A stretch of 64,000 nucleotides of DNA from Ephemerocybe angulata. Its lineage: Eukaryota; Basidiomycota; Agaricomycetes; Agaricales; Psathyrellaceae. Shown one piece after another: positions 34,014 to 46,679 of this stretch. A program made the position numbers and the translations under genes. The notes beneath the pieces were generated by a model that worked only from the letters and a program-made list of their open reading frames with translations, did not search any database and was not told the origin of the DNA. Every line of letters begins with the position of its first letter. Position 1 is the stretch's first letter. The DNA is taken from assembly GCA_013368325.1 (NCBI GenBank), contig JAACJK010000002.1:1116001-1180000 (forward strand). The letters run 5' to 3'.

Positions 34014-35514
34014 ATCTTATCCTCAATCTTCTTTTCTTGGTTCGAGATCCATGTCTTGACTCTTTCTTGACTTTCAATGATTTTATTTCTCTGTGCTTTC
34101 GATTCATGTTTTGATATCACCTTCATCTTCACCGCATGCTACACCACGACTCTTATATGATATGTTATTTGCCGCGACTGCCTATACCACCTTTCATTTT
34201 AGATTCATTTCCCGGATTGCAGCGTTATATGAAACTGGTGCGTGCCCTCAGAGCCTTCACTGTTACATCGAGCTAATCTTCATCCGCAGTGAACGTTGGA
34301 GAGAGTGATCACTCGCAGCACACCCCACAGTGCGGAGACGTGTCTAACAGCTTTCAACCGTTCGACACCGGGCGTTCAAGTTGGATATCCCGAGAAACAT
34401 CAATGACCTTTCACCGCCTCAAGGCCAGACGAATAACGAGATCGTCATTCAGGCAATGCAGTTGGCTGCCTCGTGTCCTGCTGGCGTGTGGGCTCACATG
34501 AATTGATCTGGTCATGGGTTCCTCATAGATAACAAGGTTTCTGACCTCATGGCCCTCTATCAAACTCACTTTCGAACGCCATCCATCCTACACGTCTTTC
34601 GTCGATTGACGCTGGTCACTTTGAAATCGCGATCCTTGGCGATGGCGAGCAGCTGGAAATTCAGGATAATTCGGTGAAATGACGGGAACAATTGCATGGG
34701 GTGCCAAGAGCATCCGGGGTTAGGGGTGCCTTCCTAAAAGACATGATGCCCATCATATCCCCGGCGGCGGGGAACATGAGTCGCAAGTCGGAAAAAACTG
34801 GTGATTTGTTTCCCAGCCACGAGGTAGCCGCCCGCGCTCACCGTCCAGCCAGCGCATCCCACTCCTTCCCCTCGCCCTTCTCATCTACACCGTTCCCCCG
34901 GCTCGTTCGCCCTTTATCCTTGAAGCACGACTGCCCCACGTTGTGCTGGTCTAACTAAAGACGGCATCTCGGATCTACCCCTCCCTCTCCTCGACGTAGC
35001 CACCCCTCCTGGGCCCATTCATTCTCGAGCCAGGACGTCCCTCGATTATCTTATATCTCCCAGCACCCCATCCAAGGCCGCTTCGAGCCCAGCCATCTGC
35101 CCACATCACCCTGCATCGCTCGACAAGCCGTCGAAGCTGGCATCGAAGCATTAGGCTTTAACTCGCCGGTCGACCGCTCGGTGCTCGGCCCTGAACCCAC
35201 ACAAGACCCTATTCGAGGGCTTAACGTACGTTTCTCGGCTCCTTCAAGTTCAACCTTGCCCTTCCCCGCCTTCGCCCGCTCCGGCACGCTGGCGTACCTT
35301 ACCACTCCCGCTACACCGACGAAGCCGACTACTTCGGTGCTCCGCAGACGACTTGCCGGGCCCTGACGAACGACGTTCCAGGAAGACAAGACTCACTCTC
35401 CTCAGCACTTGTACCAACACCACTGTCTATACCATCTATACCCCCCATCGCAGAACAAGAGCGCCGGCCGAAACAACACCCCATTCCAACAACAATAAAA
35501 GCGGACGAACAGAC
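34014..35514. other. Intergenic region, possible gene remnants
   Basis: About 1.5 kb. Around 34368-34500 a plus-strand frame reads coding-like residues (DIPRNINDLSPPQGQTNNE) but has no start or partner exon, so a gene fragment is possible. Around 35045-35225 another coding-like stretch (ARQAVEAGIEALGFN) ends at a GTACGT donor near 35226, with an acceptor CAG at 35347. It might be an upstream exon overlapping the next gene in another frame. Neither is recognised. Confidence 0.4.
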
Positions 35515-36697
35515 ATGCCTGGAGCTCGCCCACGACAGTCCGAGGAACACCCCCGCGGTGAACCATCATCATCTCAGCAGCAGCCATCGCCACACGCCGA
35601 CGACGACTACTACCACTACTACATGGCGTCGCAGAAGAGGGTTTCGCGCTGGGTGAGTCAGACGAGGAAGGAGCTGGAGACGGCGACGCCGATGCCTGTG
35701 CCGGAGCTAGTGTATGACGGGCAGCCTGTGCCTGTGCCGGTTGGGACGGGGACGAGGTCGAATTCGGTGTCGGCGCCGACGCTTGTGGCGAGCACGTCGC
35801 GGACGAGGTCGGATGAGCGGGAGAGGGAGTCTTCGGAGAAGCGGAGGAGGAAGAAGGAGAGAGCGGAGGAGAAGGAGCGGCACAGGGAGAAGGGGTCGTC
35901 GTCGTCGGAGAAGGAGAGGGAGAGGGAGAGGGAGAAAGAGAGGGAGCGAGAGAAGAGGAAGAAGAAGACGGTCGAGGATGCGATTATCGAGGAGGAGGAA
36001 GAGAGGTCGCACCGGCGCCATCAGCATCACGAAGCGAAGAAGAGGACTAGCTCGATGTCGCCTCCGCCTAGCACGTTCAAGCCGAGGGTATCCGGGAATG
36101 CGCTGGCTCTGGACTTGTTCGGAGCTGCAGAGTCGACGGTGCTGACCACGGAGCGGGTATCGTCGGACCATGTTGGTTCAGCATCTGACCTGGCTCGACA
36201 TAGGATGAAGGAGCCCAAGCCCAAGCCTAAACCCAAGCCTGCGGTGGTAGACTCCCCGGTGGCGAGGATCAGCGAGAAGGAGCTGACGAGAGGTAGAGGA
36301 ACGATTTCGACTGTGTTGGAGCGTAGGAAGGTGGATAGAGAGGAGGCGGCGTATCGGTCGAGATCGAGGGCGACGGCTTCCACGAAGCGCTCGAGTACGA
36401 AACCGAGCTCAGGAGGCTCGTCGGGGCTTGACCTCTCGTCGACGTCGTTCCAGGCGTTGCTCGTGTTGTTGTCATCGTCGATGTTGATGATTGCAGTAGC
36501 TCCAAAAGTGGGGGCGATCATGTCGGTCACCGTCGCTGCAGCGATGGTCATCGTTCTGAACATGGTGCGCTTTCTTCCTTGATTGCTCGATCGCGAAATG
36601 CTGACATGTTTAATAGCCTCAGGATCCACCTCCGAAACGACGGCGCTCGCGGAGTATCGATACGACGCGAATGCCAGACACTATCCTCGATTATTAA
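35515..36697 (+). CDS. Highly charged protein with two C-terminal hydrophobic segments
   Basis: Exons 35515-36564 and 36617-36697 encode 376 residues. The start is the ATG of MPGARPRQ. The open frame extends further upstream, but no earlier ATG is needed. Residues about 90-180 are extremely Arg/Glu/Lys-rich and probably helical or coiled coil. A KPKPKPKPKP run follows. Two hydrophobic stretches of about 17 residues (SFQALLVLLSSSMLMIAV and IMSVTVAAAMVIVL) lie near residues 305-350 and could be a membrane hairpin. The second exon, easy to miss, adds a basic tail with PPPKRRRSRS and ends at TAA 36695-36697. Family unknown. The layout suggests a membrane-anchored protein with a large charged cytosolic or nuclear domain. 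Confidence 0.75.
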
Positions 36698-37201
36698 CGA
36701 TGAGGAAGAACCTAATATCCTCCTCCGACCCTATATGCCATTTATGATCTTCATGCCCATTTGTACCACTCGTTACTGTTTCGCTTTGCTTTCTTTCGAC
36801 CGGATTTCGACACTGTACATTAGATGGAACATCGTTAGCTCTCTCTCATAGATTTCGTATAACCATAGCATTTAGAAAGCTCTGTCGTGTGTCCTTGGCC
36901 AGTGACTCGGGACTCCGTTTGTGCAGGTCAGCCCCAGAGGTGCGCAATAACGAGTCATTGAACCACATCCCACCAAGAATCCTGGCCTGACGAGTTGACG
37001 TCGTTCAAGGCCACAGCAAGCAGTCACGTGACATTATTCTTTCCCAAATGGGCGCGATTTCGACCCCCTGCCGCTTTGGTCGAACATTTGGCTTTGCTTT
37101 GGCCCATCAAAGTCATTGTTCCCAGGGGTATAAAGCACGTGTGTGTTCGTGTGTTCGTTCTTTCCTCTCTACCACGACGTTTGCATTCCCCTCATTTGAA
37201 A
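36698..37201 (+). promoter_or_regulatory. F3 promoter region with TATA box and E-box
   Basis: Between the charged-protein gene and F3. It contains a palindromic E-box TCACGTGA (37024-37031), a TCCCAAATGGG element (37042-37052) resembling the near-palindrome before F5, F6 and F8, and a TATA box (gtataaag, 37128-37135) 67 bp before the F3 start. These positions fit a normal TATA promoter for F3. The left part holds the 3' untranslated region of the preceding gene. Confidence 0.6.
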
Positions 37202-39983
37202 ATGCCAGTTTCCCCTGACCCAGACGTTGGGTCTGGGGTCCGCACTCGTGCTCAAGCACGCCTTGCTGCTACAGTCGCTCAAGCTTCAGCTCAGAGTGAT
37301 ATCGGAGAGTCCCAGGAGGGCGCCGGCGCTACCTCCACCGTCACCAAGAAGCCTCGTACCCGCAAGAAGTCCTCGGCCAAGCGCAAGGCTGCAGCGAAGA
37401 AAGCCCAAGCAAATGCAGATGCTGTCCATGAGCCACCCGCCCAAGAGTCGCAGTCGACCGTCAGTGATGAAGAAGATGATTTCGATACCGGTGCCGCAGC
37501 AACCCCCACCCTCGACGAAAGCCCCGAAACAGCCCAATCGGCCGGATCTGAACAGCCTCCCGCTCTTACCACCACACCCCGACGTGCTCAGTCTACCCAC
37601 ACTTCCAGTTATGAGGAGAATGGCTCTGGAGCAGCTCATGCAGAGCCTCGCACCCCAAACACGAACCAGCGCGATCGATCAGCCCCTTTGGCCCAGGACG
37701 GCACCGCTACCACTACGGCTCCCAAGTCAAAGCTCCGTCAGTCGCAGGAAGAGTTCGAGGAGACTGTAAACGCAACACCCCTGGTTCCAAGTGCCCAGAC
37801 GGTAGTGGGATCGAACGATGAACAAAGGAAAACGGCATTGGAAGAACTTGGAATAGTCCCAGAAGTAGACTCAAGCTTTCTGAAGGGACTGTACCGATCG
37901 CTTGCGACCGACAAAGCCATCAAGGAGTTTCTTGCAAGCACTTCTCTCTATGATACAAAGGAGGAACGCTGGACCGACATTCCCAAAACCCCGAGAAAGG
38001 AATCTGAGCTGTACGCCCCGTTCCACAAGATCATCACTGCAATTGCAATTGTGGAAGGACTTGGGAAGGCAGGCGACACCCGGGAGGTTGTGGATACTCA
38101 CGCAGTAAGCTTCCAGCATCGCGATAATCTCTCCCATACATCGAAGCCAGACGTTGCGATTGTGGCGACCGGACCCTCGTTCCAATTACCTCAGGGGTTC
38201 AATGGTCCGAAGCCAGAAGGTGTTGGATACAGCAATGTTGCCTCAGTCTGGGACATCAAGCTTTGTGCATCCCGGGAGGGGGAAGACAAACAGCTGGGGC
38301 AGTTGACGGTATATAATAGGTGTGTATTCTTCTCCAATAATCCCAGTCATGTTACCACCTCTGACGAATTATGCAAATTTCAGACAAATCTTCATCCATC
38401 AACCAAACCGTCGGTACAGTCGCTCGCTCACACTCACTCAGAAAACGGTCCGCCTCCTTCATTTGGATCGCAGCGGCGCGTTCAAGACCAAAACGCTCGA
38501 TATACACGAGAATCCATATACTTTCGTCAGGCTGATCCTAGGTTTATCTTCTAAGGAGGGCATGCTCGGACTGGATACCAGTGTTCGGTGGACGGTCGTC
38601 GATGGCGTCAAAGTATCAGGAACTATCTCGACGATCGATGGAAAGGGGAAACGAGTCAAGTACGATCTCATCATGAATGAGCCCCCTTTCGTACGCCATA
38701 CAGTCCGCAGCCGTGGAACGACTTGCTGGAACGCCAAGGATAACGAGGGCGCCAGGGTTCTGATCAAGGACGTTTGGAGAGCCGATGGGAGGAAACCCGA
38801 GCACGAGTTTCTGAAGAAGGCAGTAGGGATCGAAGGCCTTGCTCAAATGATCTCACACGAGGACAACCGCGCCCAAACCCGTGATTATCGCCCCAAGAAG
38901 TTCAGCTCAGATGATTTCTACAACCGTACATCAGCGAGGATAACCATGAAGCAATATGGTCCGAACTTGGCTTACTTCAGCTCTCAGAAGCAGGCCATTG
39001 CTGCCATCCGCGACGCAATCAAAGGTATGCCCTCCTCCGGACCAGTACACTTACACTATAACTGATCTATCTTCAAGCGCATTGTCGTCTCCTTGAGGCA
39101 GGTGTTCTCCATAGAGATATCTCAATGACCAATATCCTTCTATCCGATTCGGAAAGCGGTTCGAACGAGCCACAGGGCATACTCATCGACCTTGATATGG
39201 CCATCGTTCCTCGAGGAAAATGGGCGATCTTTGCGCCAGAAGGGCGAACGGTACGGCTTCTCTGCCTAAATTACTATTTAATATGTTCTGACTTCCACGA
39301 TTTGTCAGGGGACACGCCTATTCCAGTCGCTTGCTATGCTGAAAGGTTTGACGAAGGAGAAACTGGCCGCTCTGGCCCAAGACTATCTTGATGACCTCGA
39401 GTCCTTTTTTTATGTCCTGTGCGCCCTCATCTACGGCTTTGATGGCATCCAAAACTCGCAGTCACCCATCGACAGTGCTGGCCAGTTGATGCTTGAGACT
39501 TGGAAAAACCCTGATATTGGGTTTGCATATAGCAGCAAGTCCGCCTACGTCACTTCCTCAAACACGGGTACCGTTGACCCTCCTGCGTTCTGGAGTGTCC
39601 CCTGCCTTAATCTTTGCAACGAGCTCCAGGCCTATCTCGCTCCCCTTGCTCAAGAAAAGCACAGGATTCGCCAACTCAAGGGTCGCGATGTCAGAAAGCG
39701 CGAGCTTAGCAACCTGTACGACAACATTGACAAGCATTACGCCGACATCGTTGCGCTATTTGAATCAGCGGTCACCGAACTAAGCAAGCCAGGCGGTGAT
39801 GCTTCGCGTCGCTCCCCATCACTCTCCCCGCCTCCCACTCCTTGCCCAGAGGGGCTCCTGACAGGACGCATTACTACTCTGGCTCCAAACAAGGCAAGGA
39901 AGACCTCGAAACGTGCCTCAGACCACGTCGGCGACAGCGAGGATGCACCTGCATCCAAGCGTCGTCGCTCACGGCGCCACTAA
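37202..39983 (+). CDS. FunK1-type fungal protein kinase F3
   Basis: Exons 37202-38319, 38384-39024, 39078-39250 and 39309-39983 encode 868 residues. The N-terminal signature VRTRAQAR is followed by a long Ala/Ser/Lys-rich disordered region, the longest tail of the intact set. The FunK1 core holds QPNRRYSRS, LLHLDRSGAF, ATP-binding Lys501 (LIKDVWR), HRD at 598-600 (HRDISMTNIL) and LIDLDMA. The C-lobe has YLDDLESFFYVLCALIYGF. The protein ends in a basic patch PASKRRRSRRH that may direct it to the nucleus. It is the most diverged intact FunK1 in the window and has no close partner here. The first intron's donor is GTGTGT. Confidence 0.93.
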
Positions 39984-40674
39984 TCTCCATGTCGACGCTC
40001 ATAGACAACTTTCCAGCCTCATTCTCAGCACAGCTCAGACTTGGTCCCAACTAGTCTCGAGCTCGCCCTTTTGGGAATGAGAGGAATGAGTCGTTCTTCG
40101 CTCTGAACTAATGACTGTTAGATACTACTAGTTTGATACTGTAGTATTCAAATCGAAGTGCTAGTCGGCTGTGCCGGTTATAATAACGCCCTACCTTTAA
40201 CAAACAGTGCGAGACCTACAAGATCCATATTTGACCCCTGCAAGGAGAGGTTTCGAATGGGTCTTTCGAATAGCCATGCCACGACATATGATCCAACCAC
40301 ATCCCAGCCATTGAAATTGGGGAAGCAGAATATTTCAGGAGTTCCTGGTGTATCTCGGTTCCTTGGAAGATATTGAGATTTACGCCCTTTCCTCCTTGCC
40401 ATGGCCTCCCTGATTCACTATAGAGCATATATTCTCGTGTCGTATCTTCATTCCGTATCTACATATAACTGACCAAAGCGACTACGTCTGTTGCTGTTGG
40501 AACCGAAGCGGCGCCGGGAGCGCCCCTGAGCGCCCTCAGATGACGCCGGCTGATGGCGGGGATTGCCGATACCGTTTGTCATCACTGTCCAGATTTGGAA
40601 ACTTGTTCTTGTTCTCAACCAACCATCAAGCTCATTGCTTCTTGCTTCCGACCATATCGTTTTGTCTCATAAAG
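39984..40674. other. Intergenic region between F3 and F4
   Basis: About 690 bp: F3 3' end, then the F4 promoter. The last 60 bp share the sequence gcttcttgcttccgaccat with the F6 leader (46897-46915), showing that the F4/F6 duplication included the promoter-proximal region. No gene is seen. Confidence 0.55.
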
Positions 40675-43281
40675 ATGCCCAACCCTTCCACAACCATTCC
40701 ATCTGGAGTTCGGACTCGTTCCCAAACCCGTTGTCAAGCTCAGCTTGGTTCCGCCCAAGCCATACCGAATGCCACTATCCTTCCACTCAAACCCAAACCT
40801 TCCGCACCCTCGAAAACTCGGGCTCGAAGATCAAATGCTGCCCAAAGTACTCGTCGAACTCCTGCCAAGACCCCAAAGGCGCCCAGGGCGCGAGCTCCCG
40901 TAAAGATATCCACTCCTGCAACGTCTGGCACCACCCTCACTGGTCGCCAACGCCCCTATACACGCTCAGTAGCCGCTGCGCAACGTGCTCTGGGCGGCCT
41001 ACGCGCTCAAAAGGACCAAGATGCCTCTGAGGCGGGCCAGACGATTACAGAGAGCCCTTCCCGACATACTCCACCCCAGAGCGAACCAGCGTCTGCGGTC
41101 TCGCGAACATCCGTTTCGCAAAACGACGCCTCCGACTCACAAGTTCGGGTCGACGAAATGACCAGGGTCGTAATGCAGGAACTCCATGGTATTGAAATTG
41201 TCGACGCTACCTTTCTCAAAGGTCTCTACAAGGACGTGGTGTCTGAGAGCAAAATCGATGACTTCCTCGCAACGACGGAGCTATATGACAGTGGGAAGCA
41301 TATGTGGGCAGATCTATCCATAAACTTCCAGGACGAACGGGATCTCTACAACCCGCTCATGATGATCATCGGTGCAGTTGTCAACGGTCTAGGCAACACT
41401 AATGGCTCTCGAAGGGTCGTCGACACCCACGCTTCTACGTTTCTTCATGCCGACGAGCCCTCGCACTCGTCGAAGCCTCACATAACCATCTTGGCTACTG
41501 GGCCTTCGTTCCAGAAGCCTCGAGCTCCGGAGGGAAAGGAAGGAGCTTACGACGCGACCATTGGATTCAGCAATGCGGCCTCTGTGTTTCAGGTGACGCG
41601 AGATGCTACCAGCTTCGACGACAAGCATATTGAGCGGCTTGCCATGCACAGCAGGTATGCCCAAACAACCGTGACTTTCGCTCAACCATCTCATCGCTTC
41701 ACTTTTCTCAGACAGATTATGATCCAACAACCCAACCGTTTGTTCTGTCGGTCACTACTCATCACTGAGACTCGAGTGCTCCTTCTGCATTACGACCACA
41801 GCGGGGCATACCGGACCGAATTCGTCAACATCCACGAAGACCCAAAAACTTTCATTCGGTTGGTTCTTGGGGTCTCATCGGCCGAAGAGGACGTTCTTGG
41901 TCTCGATACGAGTGTCCAGTGGCTCGTAAAAGATGGGTACAAGGTTGGGGGCACCATCTCCACTCTCGACGCCTCCGGAAATCTTGTAGCGTACGCCCTT
42001 GAGGATGTGGAGCCCATTTTCTTTCGTCCCGCTGTGCGTGGACGCGGGACGGCTTGCTGGTATGCCAAGGACGCGACCGGGAGCCCTGTCATCATCAAGG
42101 ATCTCTGGCGTGCCGACATGAAGGGAGCTGAACACGAGTTCCTAGAACGCGCCAAGGGCCTCCAGGGCGTTGTTCAGATGGTGTCATTTGAAGACGAACG
42201 AGCTCAAACCAAGGACTTCCGCCCAGAGACCTACCGGTCGGATGATTTCTACAACCGCACGTTATCGCGAATCACGATGAAGCGTTACGGTCCCTCCATA
42301 GCTTACTCCACCTCGCAGTGGCGATTAATTGCATCCCTCCGGGATGCAATTCAAGGTATGACTCGCTGCTGCATTCGTCTTTTTGCCTTTCTAATATAAC
42401 TGTACAGGACATTTCAATCTCATCAAAGCGAATGTATTACACCGTGATGTGACTACGGAGAACATTCTTCTGGGCGAAGAAGGTGCTCCGGTCGGTCAGC
42501 GCGGTATTCTCATCGACCTTGACATGGCCGCGCCTGTCAAAGGGAAAAGGGCGCCATTCTCCGTAGAGGGCCGTGTGGTACGTTATATCAAAGCCACATT
42601 ATTTGAGTGCTTTACCTATTCTTACTACAGGGAACGTGGCTATACCTATCTTTCGCGGTCTTAGCAAACGGCAAGGCCAACAGGGGTCTTGCCTGTGTCG
42701 ATCACGACTACCTGGACGACCTCGAGTCGTTCTTCTATGTCTTGTGCCATCTCATGTACGGATTCGACAGCATCGGGGTCGCCAAATCCGAGAAAGACTT
42801 CCGCGAAACGGTATTGGGTGCCTGGGAGAACCAAGACGCAGTCTTAACCGCGCCTAGCAAGTTAGCGTATTTTCATTCTCAGGGAATGCACGTAGTACCG
42901 CCTTCCCCCTTTTGGAGCCAAGCGTGCGTCGATCTTGGCGAAAAGATCCGGCATTTCCTCTGCCCCCTTCTCATGGCGAAAATCAAGATTCGCAGTACGA
43001 AGGGCGCTGCCGTGCGGGAAGCAATGCTAGCTGACCTACATGCCGGCGTGGAGGAACACTACTCTCAAGTCCTCGGTTTCTTCGACACGGCGTTGGAGGA
43101 GCTAGCCAAGCCCGGAGGTGAAGCCCCACGTCGACCTCCATCGGCCTCTACGACTTCGAGCTTTGATTCCCCGAGGAGGGATGCTAACCCTCCCCTTGCT
43201 CCTGTGAATCGGGGTATGAAACGGTCTATCGAAGACGTCGAGGCTTTGCCCAACATTCGGCGTACACGGTCTAGACGTTAA
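40675..43281 (+). CDS. FunK1-type fungal protein kinase F4 (paralogue of F6)
   Basis: Exons 40675-41654, 41712-42355, 42408-42577 and 42631-43281 encode 814 residues. N-terminus with VRTRSQTRCQAQ, then a Pro/Ala-rich basic tail. The core has QPNRLFCRSLLITE, VLLLHYDHSGAY, ATP-binding Lys456 (VIIKDLWR), HRD at 553-555 (HRDVTTENIL) and LIDLDMAAPVKG. The catalytic loop has Thr-Glu-Asn rather than the usual Met-Asp-Asn, a trait shared only with F6. The C-terminus (IEDVEALPNIRRTRSRR) is nearly identical to F6. An 11-codon insertion-like stretch lies at the exon 1/2 junction of the unspliced frame, but splice sites show that it is intronic. Confidence 0.93.
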
Positions 43282-43525
43282 CCTACCTTTTCCTGCAATT
43301 TAATTTCACAGCAATTTTGTTTAAATCGTGTATATCTCGACTACTCCGATCCTCAGAGTTGTGTCGACACGCGAAACGATCATCCGAATATGGACTACCC
43401 AATAGACTTGGAGCCCGGCTCTTATATGGGGAAGTAATGGTAATACAATAGACGTTGATGCCTCGCGATTACGAGTACGAGGCTTCGACTCCGGCATCCC
43501 TCTTCCCACCGTTCTGCGCTCCAAT
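43282..43525. repeat. Duplicated 3' flank of F4 (partner at 49546-49915)
   Basis: Sequence after the F4 stop aligns in blocks with sequence after the F6 stop. Blocks include taacctac, agcaattttgt, gaatatg-g-ctaccc and cgcgattacgagta. Insertions make the F6 side longer. It marks the right end of the F4/F6 segmental duplication. Confidence 0.65.
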
Positions 43526-44095
43526 AGCTCTCTAGCTGGTTCAGGTCAGAACTCAGAGTCGAGCCCATTCGATCGAGATACGAGGAGTTGGGTGAGCGTT
43601 CGCTCAAGCGCCTGCGTCGACTCACTTTTCATATCACTGAGGAGGACGGCGCGAGCGTGGTCGACGAGAACTTTCAACCGGGAATTTAAAGCTCTTATTA
43701 CGCGTGGCGCTGCGCGTTTATGCTTAGAGTACCCTGCGTTGACAATTATATAGCTTTACCCCTTCGTCGCTTGGTCGACATCATCTTTTCTTGTACTTGG
43801 TATCAGGAAAAAAAGTCTTTCACCAAATTCCCCGCTTTAGCTAAGATGGGTCAATTTCAGAGCATATTGGTTGATACGAAACCCAACTGTGTTTGCTTCA
43901 AGACTTACGAATACCGTTTGAGATACCTCTCGTTCCACCTGGCTCTTAAACCATGTTCGGTGGCTTTAACGACCGTGAAATAAATCCAGACTTGACGGTG
44001 CTTGACGGCGTTTTTCCTGTAGTGAAGTTATCATATAATGACTGTACTCGATAGGTGCGACATGTTGTATTGAAGAACAGGAGAATCTATGGTTT
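43282..44095. other. Convergent region between F4 and F5
   Basis: About 810 bp. The first 250 bp (to about 43525) resemble the sequence downstream of F6 (49546-49915), with shared blocks such as ctccgaatatggactaccc-like and cttcgcgattacgagta-like segments. This shows that the duplication carried the 3' flank. The rest holds the F5 3' end. No gene is recognised. Confidence 0.55.
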
Positions 44096-46679
44096 TTACC
44101 GACACGCACGCTCGACGGGAGCCACTTCGATATCATTAAAGTGGGATGAGCCCCTTTTGCCGGTAACTTTGAAAAAGTTACTGGAAGAAAGGTCGGTTTT
44201 TGGGGCCGGTCGAGGGAATAGAGGGGCAGAGACAACGTTAGCAGGGATAGTGACTCCATCCCGAGGAGAATCTCCCCCCTGCCTTGAGAGTTCTTCTAGA
44301 GCTGTATCGAAAATGGCGATAATATCGGCATAGTGCACATCCACACCCTTGTACAGTTCTTGGAAACGGACTTCTCTGATTTCATCGTCTTCCTCATTGC
44401 GAATGGTGATTTTAGCGTTGAAGAGAGGAAGGAGGTATTTTCTGAAATCGGCCAGCAGTTTGAAGCATGCTGTATTCCAGAACGGCGATAACTTCACCCA
44501 GCCACGGGATAAATAGACATATTTGAAGCTTGCAGAGTCTTCGGGATCGAGAGTTTCCCAGTTTGACAACAGGGAATTTAGCTTGAAGGCGGCAGGGGCA
44601 GGACGGTTGACTCCCTCGAAACCATAGAAGAGGTGAGAAAGCACGTAGAGGAATGACTCCAAGTCGTCGAGGTAGTCGTGGGCAACAGGGATTTGAAAGA
44701 GTCGTTTCAGAACGGTATAGGAAGAATACAGACGTGTACCCTACGTGCATTTTTTAGTAAGTAAAGGCATCGGAAGTGGGTGCGTACGACAACGTACCAC
44801 TCGATTCTCGCTGAGGCTATCAGCCATTGCCCCTTTCACAACTGTGGCCAGATCGAGGTCAATTAGCACGCCACGGCGGCCAACTTCGTCAGAGTCACCA
44901 ATGAGGATATTTCCCATCGAGACGTCTCTGTGAAGGATGTGAGCTTTGAGCAGATTATAATGACCTGGAACAAGTATGTAAGCCTCATAGATTGCGAATA
45001 CCATTCAGCTAACTCGTACCTTGAATCGCGTCTCGGATTGCCGCGATCGCCTGGTGTTGCGATGTGAATTCGTTGAGGGTCGATCCATAGCGACGCATTG
45101 TAACGCGTGACATCGTGCGATTGTAGAAGTCTTCAGATTCGAAGACCGTTGGGCGGAGGGTCTTGGTCTGAATCCGGTCATCTTCGACGCTCAGCATCTG
45201 GGCAACCCCTTCAACACCCTTCGCCTGTTCCAAGAACGTGTACTCGGGAGTCTGGATATCAACTCTCCATGCGTCTTTCACGAGAACTGGGCTCCCGTTC
45301 TTGTCCTTCGCATTCCAGCAGACGGACCCGGTGCCACGCACTAAAAACCTGACAAAGAGGGGTTCATCGATAACGAGCTGGTATTTCACGCGCTTTCCTG
45401 AGGCGTCACGAGTGCAGATGGTACCGGCGGTCCTGACTCCGTCCTTCACCGTCCACTGAACAGACGTGTCAAGGCCGAGAACCCTCTCCTTCGTGGAAGA
45501 AAGGCCAACGATGAGTCGCACAAACGTGTAAGGGTCCTCGTGGATGTCGATGCCCTCCGTTTTGTAGCTCCCGCTACGATCAGTATGAACGAGGCGGACG
45601 TTGGTTTCCGTAAGAAGCAAAGAACGGCAAAAAAGCCGGTTCCACTGGTGGAAGAAGATCTGTCTGTTGACCACGTCAGCCAAGATGCTAAGCACATGTA
45701 TAACGGGACCTTACCTGTTGTAAACGGTGAGGTGGTCGACATCAGAATCGGATACATCAGCCTCTCGCCTAACATCGAAGACAGAGGCGACATTCTCAAA
45801 GCCCGTCGCATTTCCAGTGCGCGCAGTACCCTCCTTGGTAGGGGGCTCCGAGAACGACGGCCCAGTCGCTCGGATGGCCATGGTCGGCTTCGAGATGTTG
45901 TTGGGGTCGTTCATGTGCGCGAAATCCGTGTTGTGAGTGTCAACGACCTGGCGGGACCCCTTCGCGTTCCCCAGGCTGCCGATGATCGCGCTGATCAGGT
46001 GCTGAAAAGGAGCGTATAGCTCTCCCTCGTCTCCAGCGGCTCGAGGAAGATCACTCCAGCGCTTCCGATCGTGGTCGTAAAACGAGGACGATGCGAGGAA
46101 GTCCTTGATTTTCCGGTCAGATATAACACCCTCGTACAGCCCCTTGAAATAGGCAGAGTCGACGGTCTGGAGGTCGTGTAGATCCGAGATGGCAGTTTTC
46201 CTTTGAGCTGCACCGACAGACTCGTCTCTCTGGGCGCTTGGTTTAGCTGGTTGCACCTCAAGGTGCGCGTTGGTAAGAGTATCGGCGGCAGTCAGTCCAG
46301 AGAGCCCATTATCCATCTGAGCAGATGCTCCCTCGGCGATGGAGTCAAGTATGTTTGATCCTTGGCCCGAGACTCTCTGTGCGCGATTCGCAGCAGCGAC
46401 CGAGCGAGTATAGGGCCGTTGACCGAGTGCACGAGGAAATCTTAGCGCAACAGGTTTGGCAGTGCGGGGTTGAGCCTTTTTGGAGTTGGATGGTATATTG
46501 AGTCCGGAGACAGCTGGTTTAGCACGAGAGTTCGCCTTCGAGAGCTTCGTGCGTCTATTCCTGAGACCAGGTTTCCTAGAGTCCGCCAGCGGTTGAATGG
46601 GAGGGGATTGAGCCTGAGCACGCGTTTGTGAACGCGTCCGAGCTCTAGAAACATCGGTTTGTGTGATATATGAGGACAT
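44096..46679 (-). CDS. FunK1-type fungal protein kinase F5
   Basis: Exons 46679-45715, 45663-45020, 44964-44798 and 44740-44096 encode 806 residues. N-terminus with RARTRSQTRAQAQ and an Arg/Ser-rich tail. The core includes NRLFCRSLLLTE, VRLVHTDRSGSY, ATP-binding Lys451 (VLVKDAWR), HRD at 548-550 (HRDVSMGNIL) and LIDLDLA. Position four of the catalytic loop is Gly where most copies have Asp, Glu or Thr, but the metal-binding Asn is kept. The C-lobe has YLDDLESFLYVLSHLFYGFEG. The C-terminal tail lacks the strongly basic end seen in F3, F4 and F6. Transcribed away from F6, with 257 bp between the two start codons. Confidence 0.92.

Noticed and set aside
35353..35514. Upstream extension of the charged-protein frame (54 codons)
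   Set aside because: The frame has no ATG until 35515, and the upstream residues look like untranslated leader.
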